DNA of 64,000 bases from Nilaparvata lugens (lineage: Eukaryota > Arthropoda > Insecta > Hemiptera > Delphacidae): the NCBI RefSeq assembly GCF_014356525.2, contig NC_052505.1, forward strand, positions 13,309,098 through 13,373,097. The letters run 5' to 3'. The notes under the pieces were generated by a model that worked only from the letters and a program-made list of their open reading frames with translations, did not search any database and was not told the DNA's origin. This document shows, piece after piece, positions 53,424-64,000 of this stretch; positions within the stretch are counted from its first letter, which is position 1; every line of letters starts with the position of its first letter. Made by a program: the position numbers and the translations under genes.

Positions 53424-55851
53424 GTAAGTAACACAACCATCTCAAACTGCACCAAACTCTAAACTCACTCTGAACTCTCACTTTAAAATAACCTCTAATG
53501 ATGGATCTGAAAATGTCCATACACAAAAATAATATCAATGTTTTTTTTGTGTAGTTGAGAAGTTGATATTGTGGTAATTATTCATATTGAATGAAAAAGA
53601 CTAAGAAGTTGTCAAAAAACCACAGATTTATTGATACTTAGAAAGACCGGTTTCGGTTATTACACCATTGTCAATCTCTGAGAAACATCTACTAGTTTCT
53701 CAGAGATTGACAATGGTGTAATAACCGAAACGGTCTTTCTAAGTATCAATAAATTTCTTAGTCTTTTTCATTCAATAATATCAATGTTGCTTAGAACAAC
53801 AAATATCAGGGTATTATTTATTTATTTATTCATTCATTACAGAACAAAGAAGACTACAGGCCCAAAACAGTCTTTACTATAATTTACAATCGTATTAAGC
53901 AAGTTACTAAAAAAATAAAAATAAGGGATACAGTACTACATGCAATTATGAAAATAATGTCTACATGAATCTACCTTTTACAACTCGAATGCAAAGAGAT
54001 GTCAGGTTCATATCTACTATTTCCCTGTTCTCTGAGTTGACAGAAACGTTATCAATCACGCTTTGTGGTTTGCGCTGAACACTGATCCTTTTGCTGGAAG
54101 AGGATCTGTGAGTTTTTACCTGGCTTACCTGAGATGGAGACTGATTGACTGTGACACTATAAATTTTGAAAGTATGAGAACATGCTGTAACAATGCACTG
54201 TTTTGACTGTAAGACTGCATGTTTTTCTGATAAAACGAATTGAGAAGCATCTTCAAGTTGAAGTATTTTTCTAAAAAAAAGTGTTATGAGAACTGTTTGA
54301 TAGAATGCTGTTACTCTTCAGTCAGCTCGGTTAAACCTCTTCAGTATCTTTATCCACCATCCTCTGAAAAGTATTTCAGAGACTTTGACATTGTGTTCCT
54401 ATGAGCATTCTCTTTTAATAAAAAACAGAGCCTAGTTCGCAGGGCCAGTAAGTGAAGATTGGAGGTTCTTTATCAAGAGTGATGTTAGGAGTCCGGAATA
54501 AGACCCACCAGAATTTTTCAAAATATTACAAACAAAATCGCTTCTATTACTTGCATGTACTGAACGTCCACATTATTGAAATCAAACACATTCTACGCAA
54601 ATATTAACAACGCAATTGAAGAGGATTGCTGATTGTATAATACCAAAAAGGTCATTTTGTTTTTACTTGTCATAGTGATCAATAATGAGAGATTATGAAA
54701 CCAGTGATAGAGTATAATCTGTATAGTAACTGTATAGTCAGCCATAGTTATTTCAGGAGTGCCCATCTCCCAACGTCAATGATGCACCACTATAAATTCA
54801 GAAAAATTCAGCGTCGCCCTCCCACGATAACCAGTCATCAGTAATTGTCTTTTCGAACAATGCTGACTTTTTTGGAATCCCCCAAAATCCAACCCCCCCC
54901 CAGAGCTGAGTCTAAACCCCCTCTTCATGTGAGCAAACCTACATGTGGGTTATTTCTATACAGAGCGGGTAGAGTTTGGAACATTACTCTCGAACTAATG
55001 CAACTTTTGTAGTGACTTGGCAATATAAATGCTGAACTCGCATGTAGAATCCTCCAACCAAATGAAACCACCAGACGAATGAGATCTCCTAGATTCACAA
55101 AGCCAATGCTTAATCCAATTGTAGAGAAGAACTTGTATGGGAACTAGCATCATAGTCATCGGCAGCCCCCAGAGTGAGCCCCTGTTGTGATTATAGTTGA
55201 TGCACTCGATGGCTGCAATCGCAGGCTAAAACAGTTACAGTTGGCGAATGACCCATTTAGATCATCGCCTGATGCGATTCTCGGATCATTACGTTAACAG
55301 TGCTCGGCTAATTACCGTGCAACTCATCTCAAGCCTGGTTCAGTAGTGCAGCGGCCTGCGTCACTACTCGCCGCAATAATGCATGCTCAGTGCAGTCCAG
55401 AACCAGCTCTGCATTCAATCTCGTAATTGGTGTATTAGTGCCCATACCCCCACTCCAAATTCCCCCACCCCCCTCACCACCCGACTGAAACATCCCTCCG
55501 AATAATTGAGGTAACACTCTACTCGTTCCCTTGCACTTTCTCTTCCCTTGTCCGGTTCGTTTCGTCTCTCTCGGTTCGGTACACTAGCCACTAACACCTG
55601 CAAAATACGCTGCTAAACCGCAATAAATCAAGGTGTTCACTATAATAATCGAACTAGAGTGACGACCGCAATATTTGATTGAATTGTAGGCCTGTTACAA
55701 GCATAGAAGGTATGAGTCTCTCGGGAGGTGAATTTGGAAAAATTAAAATATGGAAACCATACTAGAAGGAACCTAAGCATAATGTCTTAAGACCTGTGTG
55801 ACCAATAAGTTTTTAGAGTCGAGAGTCAAGCATTGGCTAACTCTTAAGGTG
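53424..55851. other. Intron after the CUB exon, mostly non-coding
   Basis: Holds the hairpin at 53586-53776 and a stretch from about 53815 that resembles the tail of a retroposon (TATTTATTTATTTATTC). No further exon is convincing. A polypyrimidine and C-rich part lies at 54880-54905. The overlapping frames near 55329-55603 look like chance frames. Confidence 0.4.
53586..53776. mobile_element. Foldback element with ACCGGTTTCGGT arms
   Basis: The left arm from 53586 and right arm to 53776 pair almost throughout (ATTGAATGAAAAAGACTAAG, GATACTTAGAAAGACC, TTATTACACCATTGTCAATC). The left arm has an extra roughly 20-bp piece after GACTAAGAAG. The centre is CATCTACTAG. Each arm carries the TTGACAATGG...CCGAAAC motif. 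Confidence 0.8.
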
Positions 55852-56669
55852 CGGAAACAATAAGAATATTGAAAGCACCGATATCTCGCCAGAATAGCCT
55901 TTACTATAGTTGTTGAACAATCTATAGTATACTAACACGAAACTCAAAGTTGATCGTCAGAACTCAAAGTTGAATCTTAAATTAGATAACTCGAGAGCTT
56001 CAAGGGTCAAGAATCAATGGTTGACTCTTAAGGTGCGTACAGACTTTCGCTCTGCTCCGCAACCGAACGTCATTCAAGCAGAGCGATTGATGATCGACCG
56101 AGGAGCAAGAGTGGAACGCGATAAGAGCTAACATCTCCCATAACGTTCATGATCGGTGCGAGTGCAGAGCGGGGCGGAGCGATTGCGGAGCGATGGCGGA
56201 GCGAGGGCGGAACGAGGGCGGAGCGTGCGCGGAGCGGGTTGGAGGCGCGTATATCTGTAAGCAGCTTTAGGCCTAAAGAGTCAACTCTTGAGCTTTAAAG
56301 GTGCGTACAGATATACGCACCTCCAACACCCCCGCGCACGATCCGCACTCGCTCCGCAATCGCTGCGATCATGAACGTTACGGGAGATGTTAGCTCTTCT
56401 CGTGTTCCACTCTTGCTCCTCGGTCGATCATCAATCGATCTGCTCGAGTGACGTTCGATTGCGGAGCAAAGCGAAAGTCTGTACGCACCTTAAGAGTCAA
56501 CCATTGATTCTTGACCCTTAAAGCTCTCGAGTTATCTAATTTAAGATCCAACTTTGAGTTCTGACGATCAACTTTGGGTTTCGTGTTAGTATACTATAGA
56601 TTGTTTAACAACTATAGTAAAGGCTATTCTGGCGATATATCGGTGCTTTCAATATTCTTATTGTTTCCG
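55852..56669. mobile_element. 818-bp foldback element, about 380-400-bp arms
   Basis: The left arm (from CGGAAACAATAAG at 55852) is the reverse complement of the right arm (ending TTATTGTTTCCG at 56669) over nearly its whole length, with a short centre near 56260. Inner segments share CTTAAGGTGCGTACAGAC and AACGTTCATGATCG. The left arm has a run of about six GGCGGAGCGA-like units at 56170-56240 not fully matched on the right. No ORF. The style is that of a foldback transposon or two MITE copies inserted head to head. Confidence 0.85.
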
Positions 56670-57574
56670 ATTGGATATTAAGAAATATTGATAAAATGGA
56701 TATAATGATACTGTATCAAATTCTGATTCAATTTTCGATTACTAAATTCTTATTCAATTTTCTTGAACATAGTCTCATGTAATTGTGGTGATGCATAGCA
56801 GTCGTTATTTATTCAGTTTGTTGATTCCTCCTTTTCAACTATTCATTTTCAGTTCTAGCTGATTAAATCCTACATATTTCTGGAAAGGTCTCTAATTCTA
56901 TTACAGTTATTATGAGAGTTTTTCTAAGCCTATGCTAAATCATAATGTTAATTATATTTCAGAGAGGATAGATGAGAGTTTATATCATACTACCAATGAT
57001 TATTTTGAATCATTCCATCCTCATTACTCATAGTTTCAATATTCATTCGAAACTCTCATTCAAATCGTCCTTTCAATGCCGTATTCAAGACTATAAACAA
57101 AAATTTCTTATCATGGTACATTCAAATACTGGATATTTGGAATACAACTTGTGTCCTCTTCTCAGCCTTCCATTATACAAATTATTATGACTGTGAGCAA
57201 ATTCGTTTCTACTCTAGAGTATAATGTGTGCGAATTCGCGGTTCGGGTATGGGTTCAGCCAGGTGAATAAGGATGCAGGATGTAGACGCGAAATGTGTTG
57301 ATCTTGGAACAGCCAACCAGAATCAAGGTGCTCTCCATAAGTTCTCAGTTTTGAATACAAATGTCTTTTATCTGGACAGTTTCTATGCCATTAGCTACCC
57401 CAGAACCGGAATTCCCTCTCAACTTCCTCTGCGGTTCCCGCGTCTTGATATATCAGATTGAAAGAAGAAGGAAATCTTACTTCTTACTCAATACAGACGG
57501 TATTAAAGAGCTCCTGCAACAACACTGCTAGCGACTCTTTTGTTCAATCTTCAAAACTTCAACAAACAGTTCTG
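56670..57574. other. Non-coding stretch
   Basis: Nothing recognisable. An acceptor-like TATATTTCAG at about 56962 is followed by early stops in the frame needed by the CUB gene. Confidence 0.4.
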
Positions 57575-58020
57575 GATCCGTGTGGATTTCTATTTTGGTA
57601 TTTGAATTCACGTCGATATCTATTTTGGTCGTTATTCTCGTCTTTGGTGTTATTCTGGTACTTGGATTCATGTCGATATCTATTTCGGATAGTTCTCTAC
57701 AAAACTTTGACACACAGGCCCGGTTGCACAAAAGCCGGTTAAATTTTAACCGTGATTAATTGCACAAGAGCCAATCAGAAATCGTGAGATTAATCACGGT
57801 TTAAATACGGCTTTTGTTCAACCGACGCACAGTATTTGGATTCAACATTGATATGTAATTTGGTTTAGCGTTATATTTTGGTTTTTAGCGTTACTTTGAT
57901 TCATGTTGATATCTATTTCGATCGATATTTTAGTTTATGGTGATATTTTGATTCTTGTCAATATCTAAATAGGTCGATTCTTTTCAAAACTTCGATGCAC
58001 AGTATTTGGATTCATATAAT
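57575..58020 (+). repeat. Degenerate tandem repeat array
   Basis: Recurring phrases GGATTCATGTTGATATCTATTT and TTTTGGT/TTTCGGT with spacing of about 60-75 bp, from about 57580 to 58015, interrupted by the MITE at 57721-57824. Confidence 0.6.
57721..57824. mobile_element. 104-bp MITE
   Basis: The ends CGGTTGCACAAAAGCCG and, complemented, CGGTTGAACAAAAGCCG form the inverted repeat. Inner AACCGTGATTAAT and its complement extend it. Inserted in the tandem array; target duplication not clear. Confidence 0.75.
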
Positions 58021-58223
58021 TTTGTTCAAAAAAGAAGAGATCTTGATGGAGAAGTATAATACAACATTTATTGTTGCATATATTTTTCAACAATAATTTG
58101 AGATTGTAAATAATTTCAAAGTATTATGAAAAAATTGCTCTTCCTCTGTAAGTTCTATCTGTCAGACTTCGTGATATTTCTGATGAAATTTGTATCAATC
58201 TGAGAAAGAATTGTAGAGAATAC
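58021..58223. other. Non-coding spacer
   Basis: AT-rich; nothing recognised. Confidence 0.4.
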
Positions 58224-58226
58224 TAA

Positions 58227-58417
58227 GGCTGGGCACACACCGATTAGTCAAGGCAACACTAGTCACGTTTAGTCACAATACTTCACATTGTTGCTTATGG
58301 AGAAACTCACACTGAATAGTCATTGCAATTAGGCATGACTCCATAAGCAACTATGTGAAGTAAGTATTGTGACTAAACGTGACTGTCGTGTCTTGACTAA
58401 TCGGCGTGTGCCCAGCC
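58227..58417. mobile_element. 191-bp PIF/Harbinger-like MITE
   Basis: Inverted ends GGCTGGGCACACACCGATTA and, complemented, GGCTGGGCACACGCCGATTA are flanked by a TAA direct repeat (58224-58226 and 58418-58420). This matches the 3-bp TWA duplication of PIF/Harbinger elements. Inner parts (GTCACGTTTAGTCACAATAC) are also inverted, so most of the element can fold. Confidence 0.85.
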
Positions 58418-58420
58418 TAA

Positions 58421-60218
58421 GGAAGTACCTAGAGCATTGCTTGTTTCTCTCCGTGTACCTATTGAAGGTTTAGGCCTATAGGCCTAACAACAATTCAAAA
58501 TGATACTCAATCCAGAAATACTCACTCTCGGAAGGAGATAAATGAGCGATAGTCAGATTTCGCTCAACTTTGAAACTATTCAAAGATTATTAACTCGCAA
58601 GATAGAGTTCAAGACTCTGAACCACGAAATACCTATTTCGTTACGTTTAAGAAATCGATAACTCAACCTATCGTGGGAAAAATCATTGTTGAGTAGCTAT
58701 AACCGTTTGTCTCTTGGTTATTAAAGGAACCTTTTGTTGAAAAACATGACCCAGAAGCTTAAAATTGAGGAAAGAAGAAAGTGAGATAGCAATTCATCAT
58801 TGTCAGAACGTTGAATATTCCAGAATTCTTTATGCTTGCAGCGAAAATAGTGAAGCTGCTCCTCAAACGGTTAATGATCTCAACTAAAGAGATGATGTTG
58901 TCCTTGAGAGATGCTCCTCACAAAACGAAATTTCTCCAATACTTCGTTGCAAATACGATTCCTTCACAGCTTGATCAGTAAGTCATTGAATAATGTGAGA
59001 AGAAATCACGACAAAAACCTTGTCATAAATTCTTTATCAGCTCCAATATTTTGTATCAATTCAAGACAAAATAGAATAGTTTTATTATTCTTTAATCAGG
59101 TACAATAATAATAATTTATGATAGAGCACTCATAGTATACAGTGATTTGGTAGAACGTCGTTTTGATTCCGAATAATATTTGGTAACTCTCTGCAGATAA
59201 GACACAGTGTGTCATGTCATATGCAAGCTATTTGAAATCAAAATCATAAAGCCTTATTAATTAATATTTGTCAAAGCCATGGCCGAACCTAACAAATGTT
59301 CCAATGTCATAGCTGGAAATGGAATCTCACAAAGCCAGCCGAGTTCCATTGAGCGTCCTTTTTTCATTGAGAAATACATATTTAATATGAAACCGTCATA
59401 GCTTTGGAGTTTTCTGCTTTCTCTCGATCATATTTTTCTCATTTTGTGATGGTGAGAGTATGTGAATGTGTGTTGGAAAGTGTGCATACGTAGACACAGT
59501 CAGCATCCCTTTAGTCTACCGCATACACAACAGGGAAATATAGTGTAGGACGGAATAAGCCATTTTTCGCTCTCTTCATAATATATTTATTGTTTCCCTA
59601 CTGAGCTCTGAATACGAAAAGGAAGAGTCAAGAGTCTCTGTCTTTTGTTTTCAACGTTATGATCTTGGCATTGGCAGCCAACCAAGCTCGAATACTCGAA
59701 AACGTGAACAATGCTCCTCTGTCAACAATCCTCAAGTGATGAGTGGAAGTAATTCCCCACAATGCTTCAAATACTGCTCACTTTTCCAAGTTACATACAT
59801 TTCATTTATTTGGATGGTTTCTACCGTATCATGCAGTTACAATCGTGAAAGAATTTTCATTATTCATTTTGAATGTTCAAAGATCATATAGCAATATAAT
59901 GTTGATAATGTATTCTGTTCTCATGAAAAATGCTTCCAATCCTAAAATTCACATCATTCCAATATTCTTATAAAACTCATACTCAAGAGAACTAATATGG
60001 GGCTTGTTTGGAATTTTATCATTGTTAACTTGTGTTGAAATGAAGTGGGCCTTATGAATGAAATTGAATGGAAACGTCGTGACATTTTCAAAATCACTGA
60101 GTTATTGGATTAGTATTCCAGATGCTTACTTCAGTATGCTTACACCTTTAACAATTTCTAGTAAACAGTAAACCGAAAGCATGGAAGAAACCCTAATATT
60201 TGACATTAGCTTTTGACC
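58421..60218. other. Non-coding stretch
   Basis: No gene, exon or element end recognised. Confidence 0.4.
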
Positions 60219-61067
60219 AATGAAGGTTGATCTCGACTGTCAATGGCCGACACGCCCAAGTCCAAATACGATCATGAGAACCGTAGAACAACAACAAATG
60301 AAGAGAAACTTGGTAACTAACAAAACCTAATGGATAATGTGATTGAATTTAACGTATTTGTAAGTTACTCTTCATTCGTTGTTGTTCAATAGTTATCATG
60401 ACCAAAAATTGGAATACTTGAGAGTTTCTAGACTAGGCCAATTACAGACGAGCCCAATGGCCAATCGTTGAGCTTTACCCATATTATATGCTGCTACTCA
60501 ATGTATAAGCTTTCAGTTTACTAGAGATTGATAATGGTATAACAACCGAAACTAGGAACTCAAATTGATTTAATAAGTGAGTTCTTTTAAAAATATCAAG
60601 TCGTTTCCATCCCATATAGATACATACCACAACATAAGAGAAAGTGATTGAATAAAGTTTAAGAAAGAAAGTGCGATAGATTTGGTTAAAAGTGCTGACA
60701 ATATAAACTCTCAGTTCGATATAGGCTTTTAATAGTAGCGTGGTATTTTATCCAAATAATTATAAATCAGTTATTGAATCGATTAAAAATAGAATTCAGA
60801 ACTAATTTAAAACTTTTGTGTGAAGGTGGATCCTCAATCCTCAACCATATCACGTTCTTCAAATTAATAAGACTTGCTTTAAACCAATGATTTCATTTTA
60901 CCTTAACCCTCCTAATAAATGGAATCACTCTAACATGAACCTACAGATGGAAATTGATGAGTTTCCAACATTAATATAATTTAGAAATGTGGATGATAAT
61001 GTCAATATGTCGCATTCCACTAAAAACACCAAATTGAGTTTCTAATAATTGGAACTGTTCAACTTGA
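60219..61067. repeat. Tandem duplication, 889-bp period, copy 1
   Basis: Matches 61108-61958 closely throughout, with scattered substitutions and small indels. It contains GACACGCCCAAGTCC, ACAACCGAAACTAG and a CTACAGATGGAAA. A diverged partial relative lies at 44185-44385, so the unit is part of a dispersed family. Confidence 0.85.
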
Positions 61068-61107
61068 GAAATCTGGTGTGGCGCACTCACACAACTTTCC
61101 TTGCCGT

Positions 61108-61958
61108 AATGAAAATTGATCTCGACTGTCAATGGCCGACACGCCCAAGTCCAAAAACGATCATGAGAACCGTAGAACAACAACAGATGGAGAGAAACTT
61201 GGTAACTAACAAAACCTAATGGATAATGTGATAAAATTCAACGTATTTGTAAGTTACTCTTCATTCGTTGTTTTCAATAGTTATCTTGACCAAAAATTGG
61301 AATACTTGAGCGTTTCTAGACTAGGCCAATCACAGACGAGCCCAATGGCCAATCGTTGAACTTTACCCATATAATAAATTCTGCTGCTCAATGTATAAGC
61401 TTTCAGTTTACTAGAGATTGATAATGGTATAACAACCGAAACTAGAAACTCAAATTGATTTAATAAGTGAGTACTTTTGAAAATATCAAGTCGTTTTCAT
61501 CCCATATAGATACCACATACCACAATATAAGAGAACGTGATTAAATAAAGTTTAAGAAAGAAAGTGCGATAGATTTGGTTTAAAGTGCTGACAATATTAA
61601 CTCTCAGTTCGATACAGGCTTTTTATAATAGAATAGTATTTTATCCAAAGAATTATAAATCTGTTATTAGATGGATTAAAAAATAGAATTCAGAACTATC
61701 TTAAAACTTTTATGTGAAGATGGATCATCAATCCTCAACCATATCACGTTCTCAAATTAATAAGACTTGCTTTAAACCAATGATTTCATTTCACCTCAAC
61801 CCTAATAATAAATGGAATCACTCTAATGATTCTACAGATGGAAATTGATGAGTTTCCAACATAAATATTATTTAGAAATGTGGATGGTAATGTCAATATG
61901 TCGAATTTCACTAAAAACACCAAATTGAGTTTCTATTCATTGGAACTGTACAACTTGA
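61108..61958. repeat. Tandem duplication, 889-bp period, copy 2
   Basis: The second copy of the unit at 60219. The roughly 40 bp between the copies is unmatched. No conserved reading frame. Confidence 0.85.
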
Positions 61959-64000
61959 AAACGACGTATAATGTATCTAATTCTCATCAAAATTAGGTGT
62001 AAGAATACCCTCATTATAAGGGTTTGGTCATCGTACAGAAATTCATGCTCTTCTCGTACAAAGAGAAAAAGAGCACATATGAGAAAGAGAAAATGATTGT
62101 AGTCCCACTGCTTCGATTAGAAATATGCACAAATTTATATCGACACAAAATCCCAGAGATTAAGTAGGCGTCATACTCAACAAAAGAAGTGAATACGATT
62201 TTTATGAATCTTTTCACTTTTGACAAAAGAGCACAGGAGAACAGGTTGATGATGTCCCATACTCTATTCAAATCGTTTTCACTGAAGCTGTCAGGTCCAC
62301 CATTTTCGTTCATTCTGGAAAAAATATGCAATGCTGCCCAGCTTTGAAAAGATTATACGCCAGAGCCAGACATCTTTTGGCTGTGTTTGTGTACACTTTA
62401 GGAAATGAGATTGTTTCAAATTTACTTTTGCGCTCGCTGTAGGAACAAAAGAGTCACAATCCGTATGTAATAAATAACTGAAAGAAATGAGGTAACCGTC
62501 GTGGGGGGTGGAATGGGAGTGTTGGTGAGGGAAGGGGGTTGCTCGATTGAGAGGGGGATGTTGTCCTCCATGGTTGCAGCTTATGCCTTTCCGTTGCCGA
62601 CTGGGAATAGAATTTTTATTGCTTTTCGCAGTCGGCCATTGTCCAACTTTCCTCCGCTAACACCGTGATAAATTCCCGGGAAGCAAGTGACACGATTACT
62701 AATGAAATCACGGCAAGAAAATATTCGGGAATAAATCAAACGAGGACCTTTGGCCCTTGCAACGCGTCCGTTTTGGCGCCCGATCGATATATACGAGAAT
62801 GCACTCGAGCGGCCAAAAATAAACTCACAAACCCATACCAATCCCTCACTCACATCCAGAGAGTATCTATCCTATACTGTCTGCTCACATCACAACTCAC
62901 AGCATGGGCACATGTGTAGTGCAGTGCATCAGTACCCATGAATCATGTAATTAATTTGGAAACGCCACATGACTGGAAAATTTCTGCATACAGTATTTGT
63001 TATTTCAGTTGATGAGATGTCACTTTTCTGCTGCTGGAAACAATTCATGTCTGCTGCATGTTTGGCGTTCAACTTTTCTATCCCAGTTTTCATCATGAGC
63101 TCGACCGGTAATGTCCAGCGCTTTACATCTAGATTGTAAATTTCTACACAATATATGTTATCAGGGAATAATATCTACCAGGTGAAGCAACGAAGGTTAT
63201 CAATAATAATTCCATAATCAAATTTGGTCTCACTAAATATTTCAACGTGCCTCGCAAAATTGCATAGCCTAATACAGCCTGGTGAGCCCGGACATGTCAT
63301 GTACGATGTTATTATTCAAATCAGATTGTTGTCATTAACTTGACAACATATCCTATATTCATGTCACGTTTTTAAACTTCCTAGGTGGATTGATTTCAAA
63401 GTGGAAATCGATTTATCAAGTTTTTATCATTGAAGAGTTTTGTAATTTCCTCATAAACCATGTTTTGAGAGTATTTATGATCCACAGGTTAAGATAATTT
63501 CATGAGAGTTGTGATTTTAATGTATTTTGGAATGTCACCCAAATCACAATATAAAACCTTTATCTCCAAAACCGTTCTTAGCTTTCTAGATGTTATCCAT
63601 AATTACAGTAGCTCTCTGTCCAAAATATAACAGGAAAATGGTCGAGAAAGTTTAGTTTAGGACTGTGTAGTTGGGGTGTGATACAATTGGTTTGCGAAAT
63701 TCCCAGAGCATTACACCATGGATAGCCATAGATCCATAATACTCCATGGTGTTTCTGAAAAATAAATTAGTTTCTCCATTTCATATTCATTCCTGAATCT
63801 TAATGGAAAAGTCTATCAATATTTTTGAAAACGTAGTAAAATCATAAAATTGTTTCAAGTCTAATAATAATTGGATCCTCCTCATCTTTGTATTGCCATG
63901 GCTGTTCAATCAATTAGAAGATTCACGGAGAATCGATTCTGTTGATAGGAGCGTTTGGGCCCATAAGTTATCAGGAGTGAAAGCCGAGAACATTTTGAAA
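61959..64000. other. Non-coding stretch at window end
   Basis: No exon continuing the CUB gene was found in the required phase. The opposite-strand frames at 62581-62919 and the 105-codon frame at 62014-62331 show no family resemblance. Confidence 0.4.

Overview
The window is nuclear DNA of an animal, most likely an insect and possibly a hemipteran; that guess rests on the gene and transposon types, not on a species match. It is AT-rich, carries many small inverted-repeat elements, and has split coding exons. No prokaryotic operons, rRNA genes or CRISPR arrays are visible.

Host gene. Two exons on the + strand (8551-8734 and 53280-53423) encode the first and second halves of one CUB domain. 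Their splice phases match: 2 nt carried out of the first exon, 1 nt taken in by the second. The interval between them is therefore read as a single intron of about 44.5 kb. No other host exon could be supported.

Central element, 23220-43076 (19,857 bp). This is a Polinton/Maverick (adintovirus-like) element with inverted repeats of about 0.4 kb. A GTATAC 6-bp direct repeat flanks it, inside what was a 16-bp palindromic target. The leftward arm encodes a DUF8207-like protein, an A32/FtsK-type packaging ATPase, three small proteins (two are paralogues), a chromodomain integrase and a family B DNA polymerase. The rightward arm encodes a membrane protein, a PLA2-domain basic virion protein, an adenovirus-type cysteine protease, a minor capsid (penton-type) protein, a small basic protein, the major capsid protein, an accessory protein ending in a BIR-like zinc module, an OB-like small protein and two small unknowns. 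So packaging, maturation, capsid, integration and replication genes are all present with open frames. Two features break the textbook picture. The polymerase has lost most of its proofreading exonuclease region. The left end carries an extra, chimeric terminal segment holding a third TIR copy and a 5'-truncated gene made of identical 171-bp repeats.

Promoters in the element. Several rightward genes have TATA boxes 29-32 bp upstream of TCAGT-type arthropod initiators. One promoter cassette is duplicated as a 291-bp repeat. Both arms transcribe outward into the TIRs, which carry AATAAA signals in that direction.

Flanking intronic and intergenic DNA. It holds a hAT (Buster-like) deletion derivative with 8-bp TSD (7363-8171), a 5'-truncated non-LTR retrotransposon (about 6160-6970), and a 1.7-kb tandem duplication of which one copy was later hit by a 1.9-kb retroposon (8984-14394). 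It also holds several foldback/MITE elements (603-765, 18779-19302, 52368-52642, 53586-53776, 55852-56669, 57721-57824, 58227-58417), other tandem and dispersed duplications, a tRNA-derived SINE-like sequence near 51000, and a hammerhead-ribozyme-like motif at 48997-49042. Long remaining stretches show no supportable gene.
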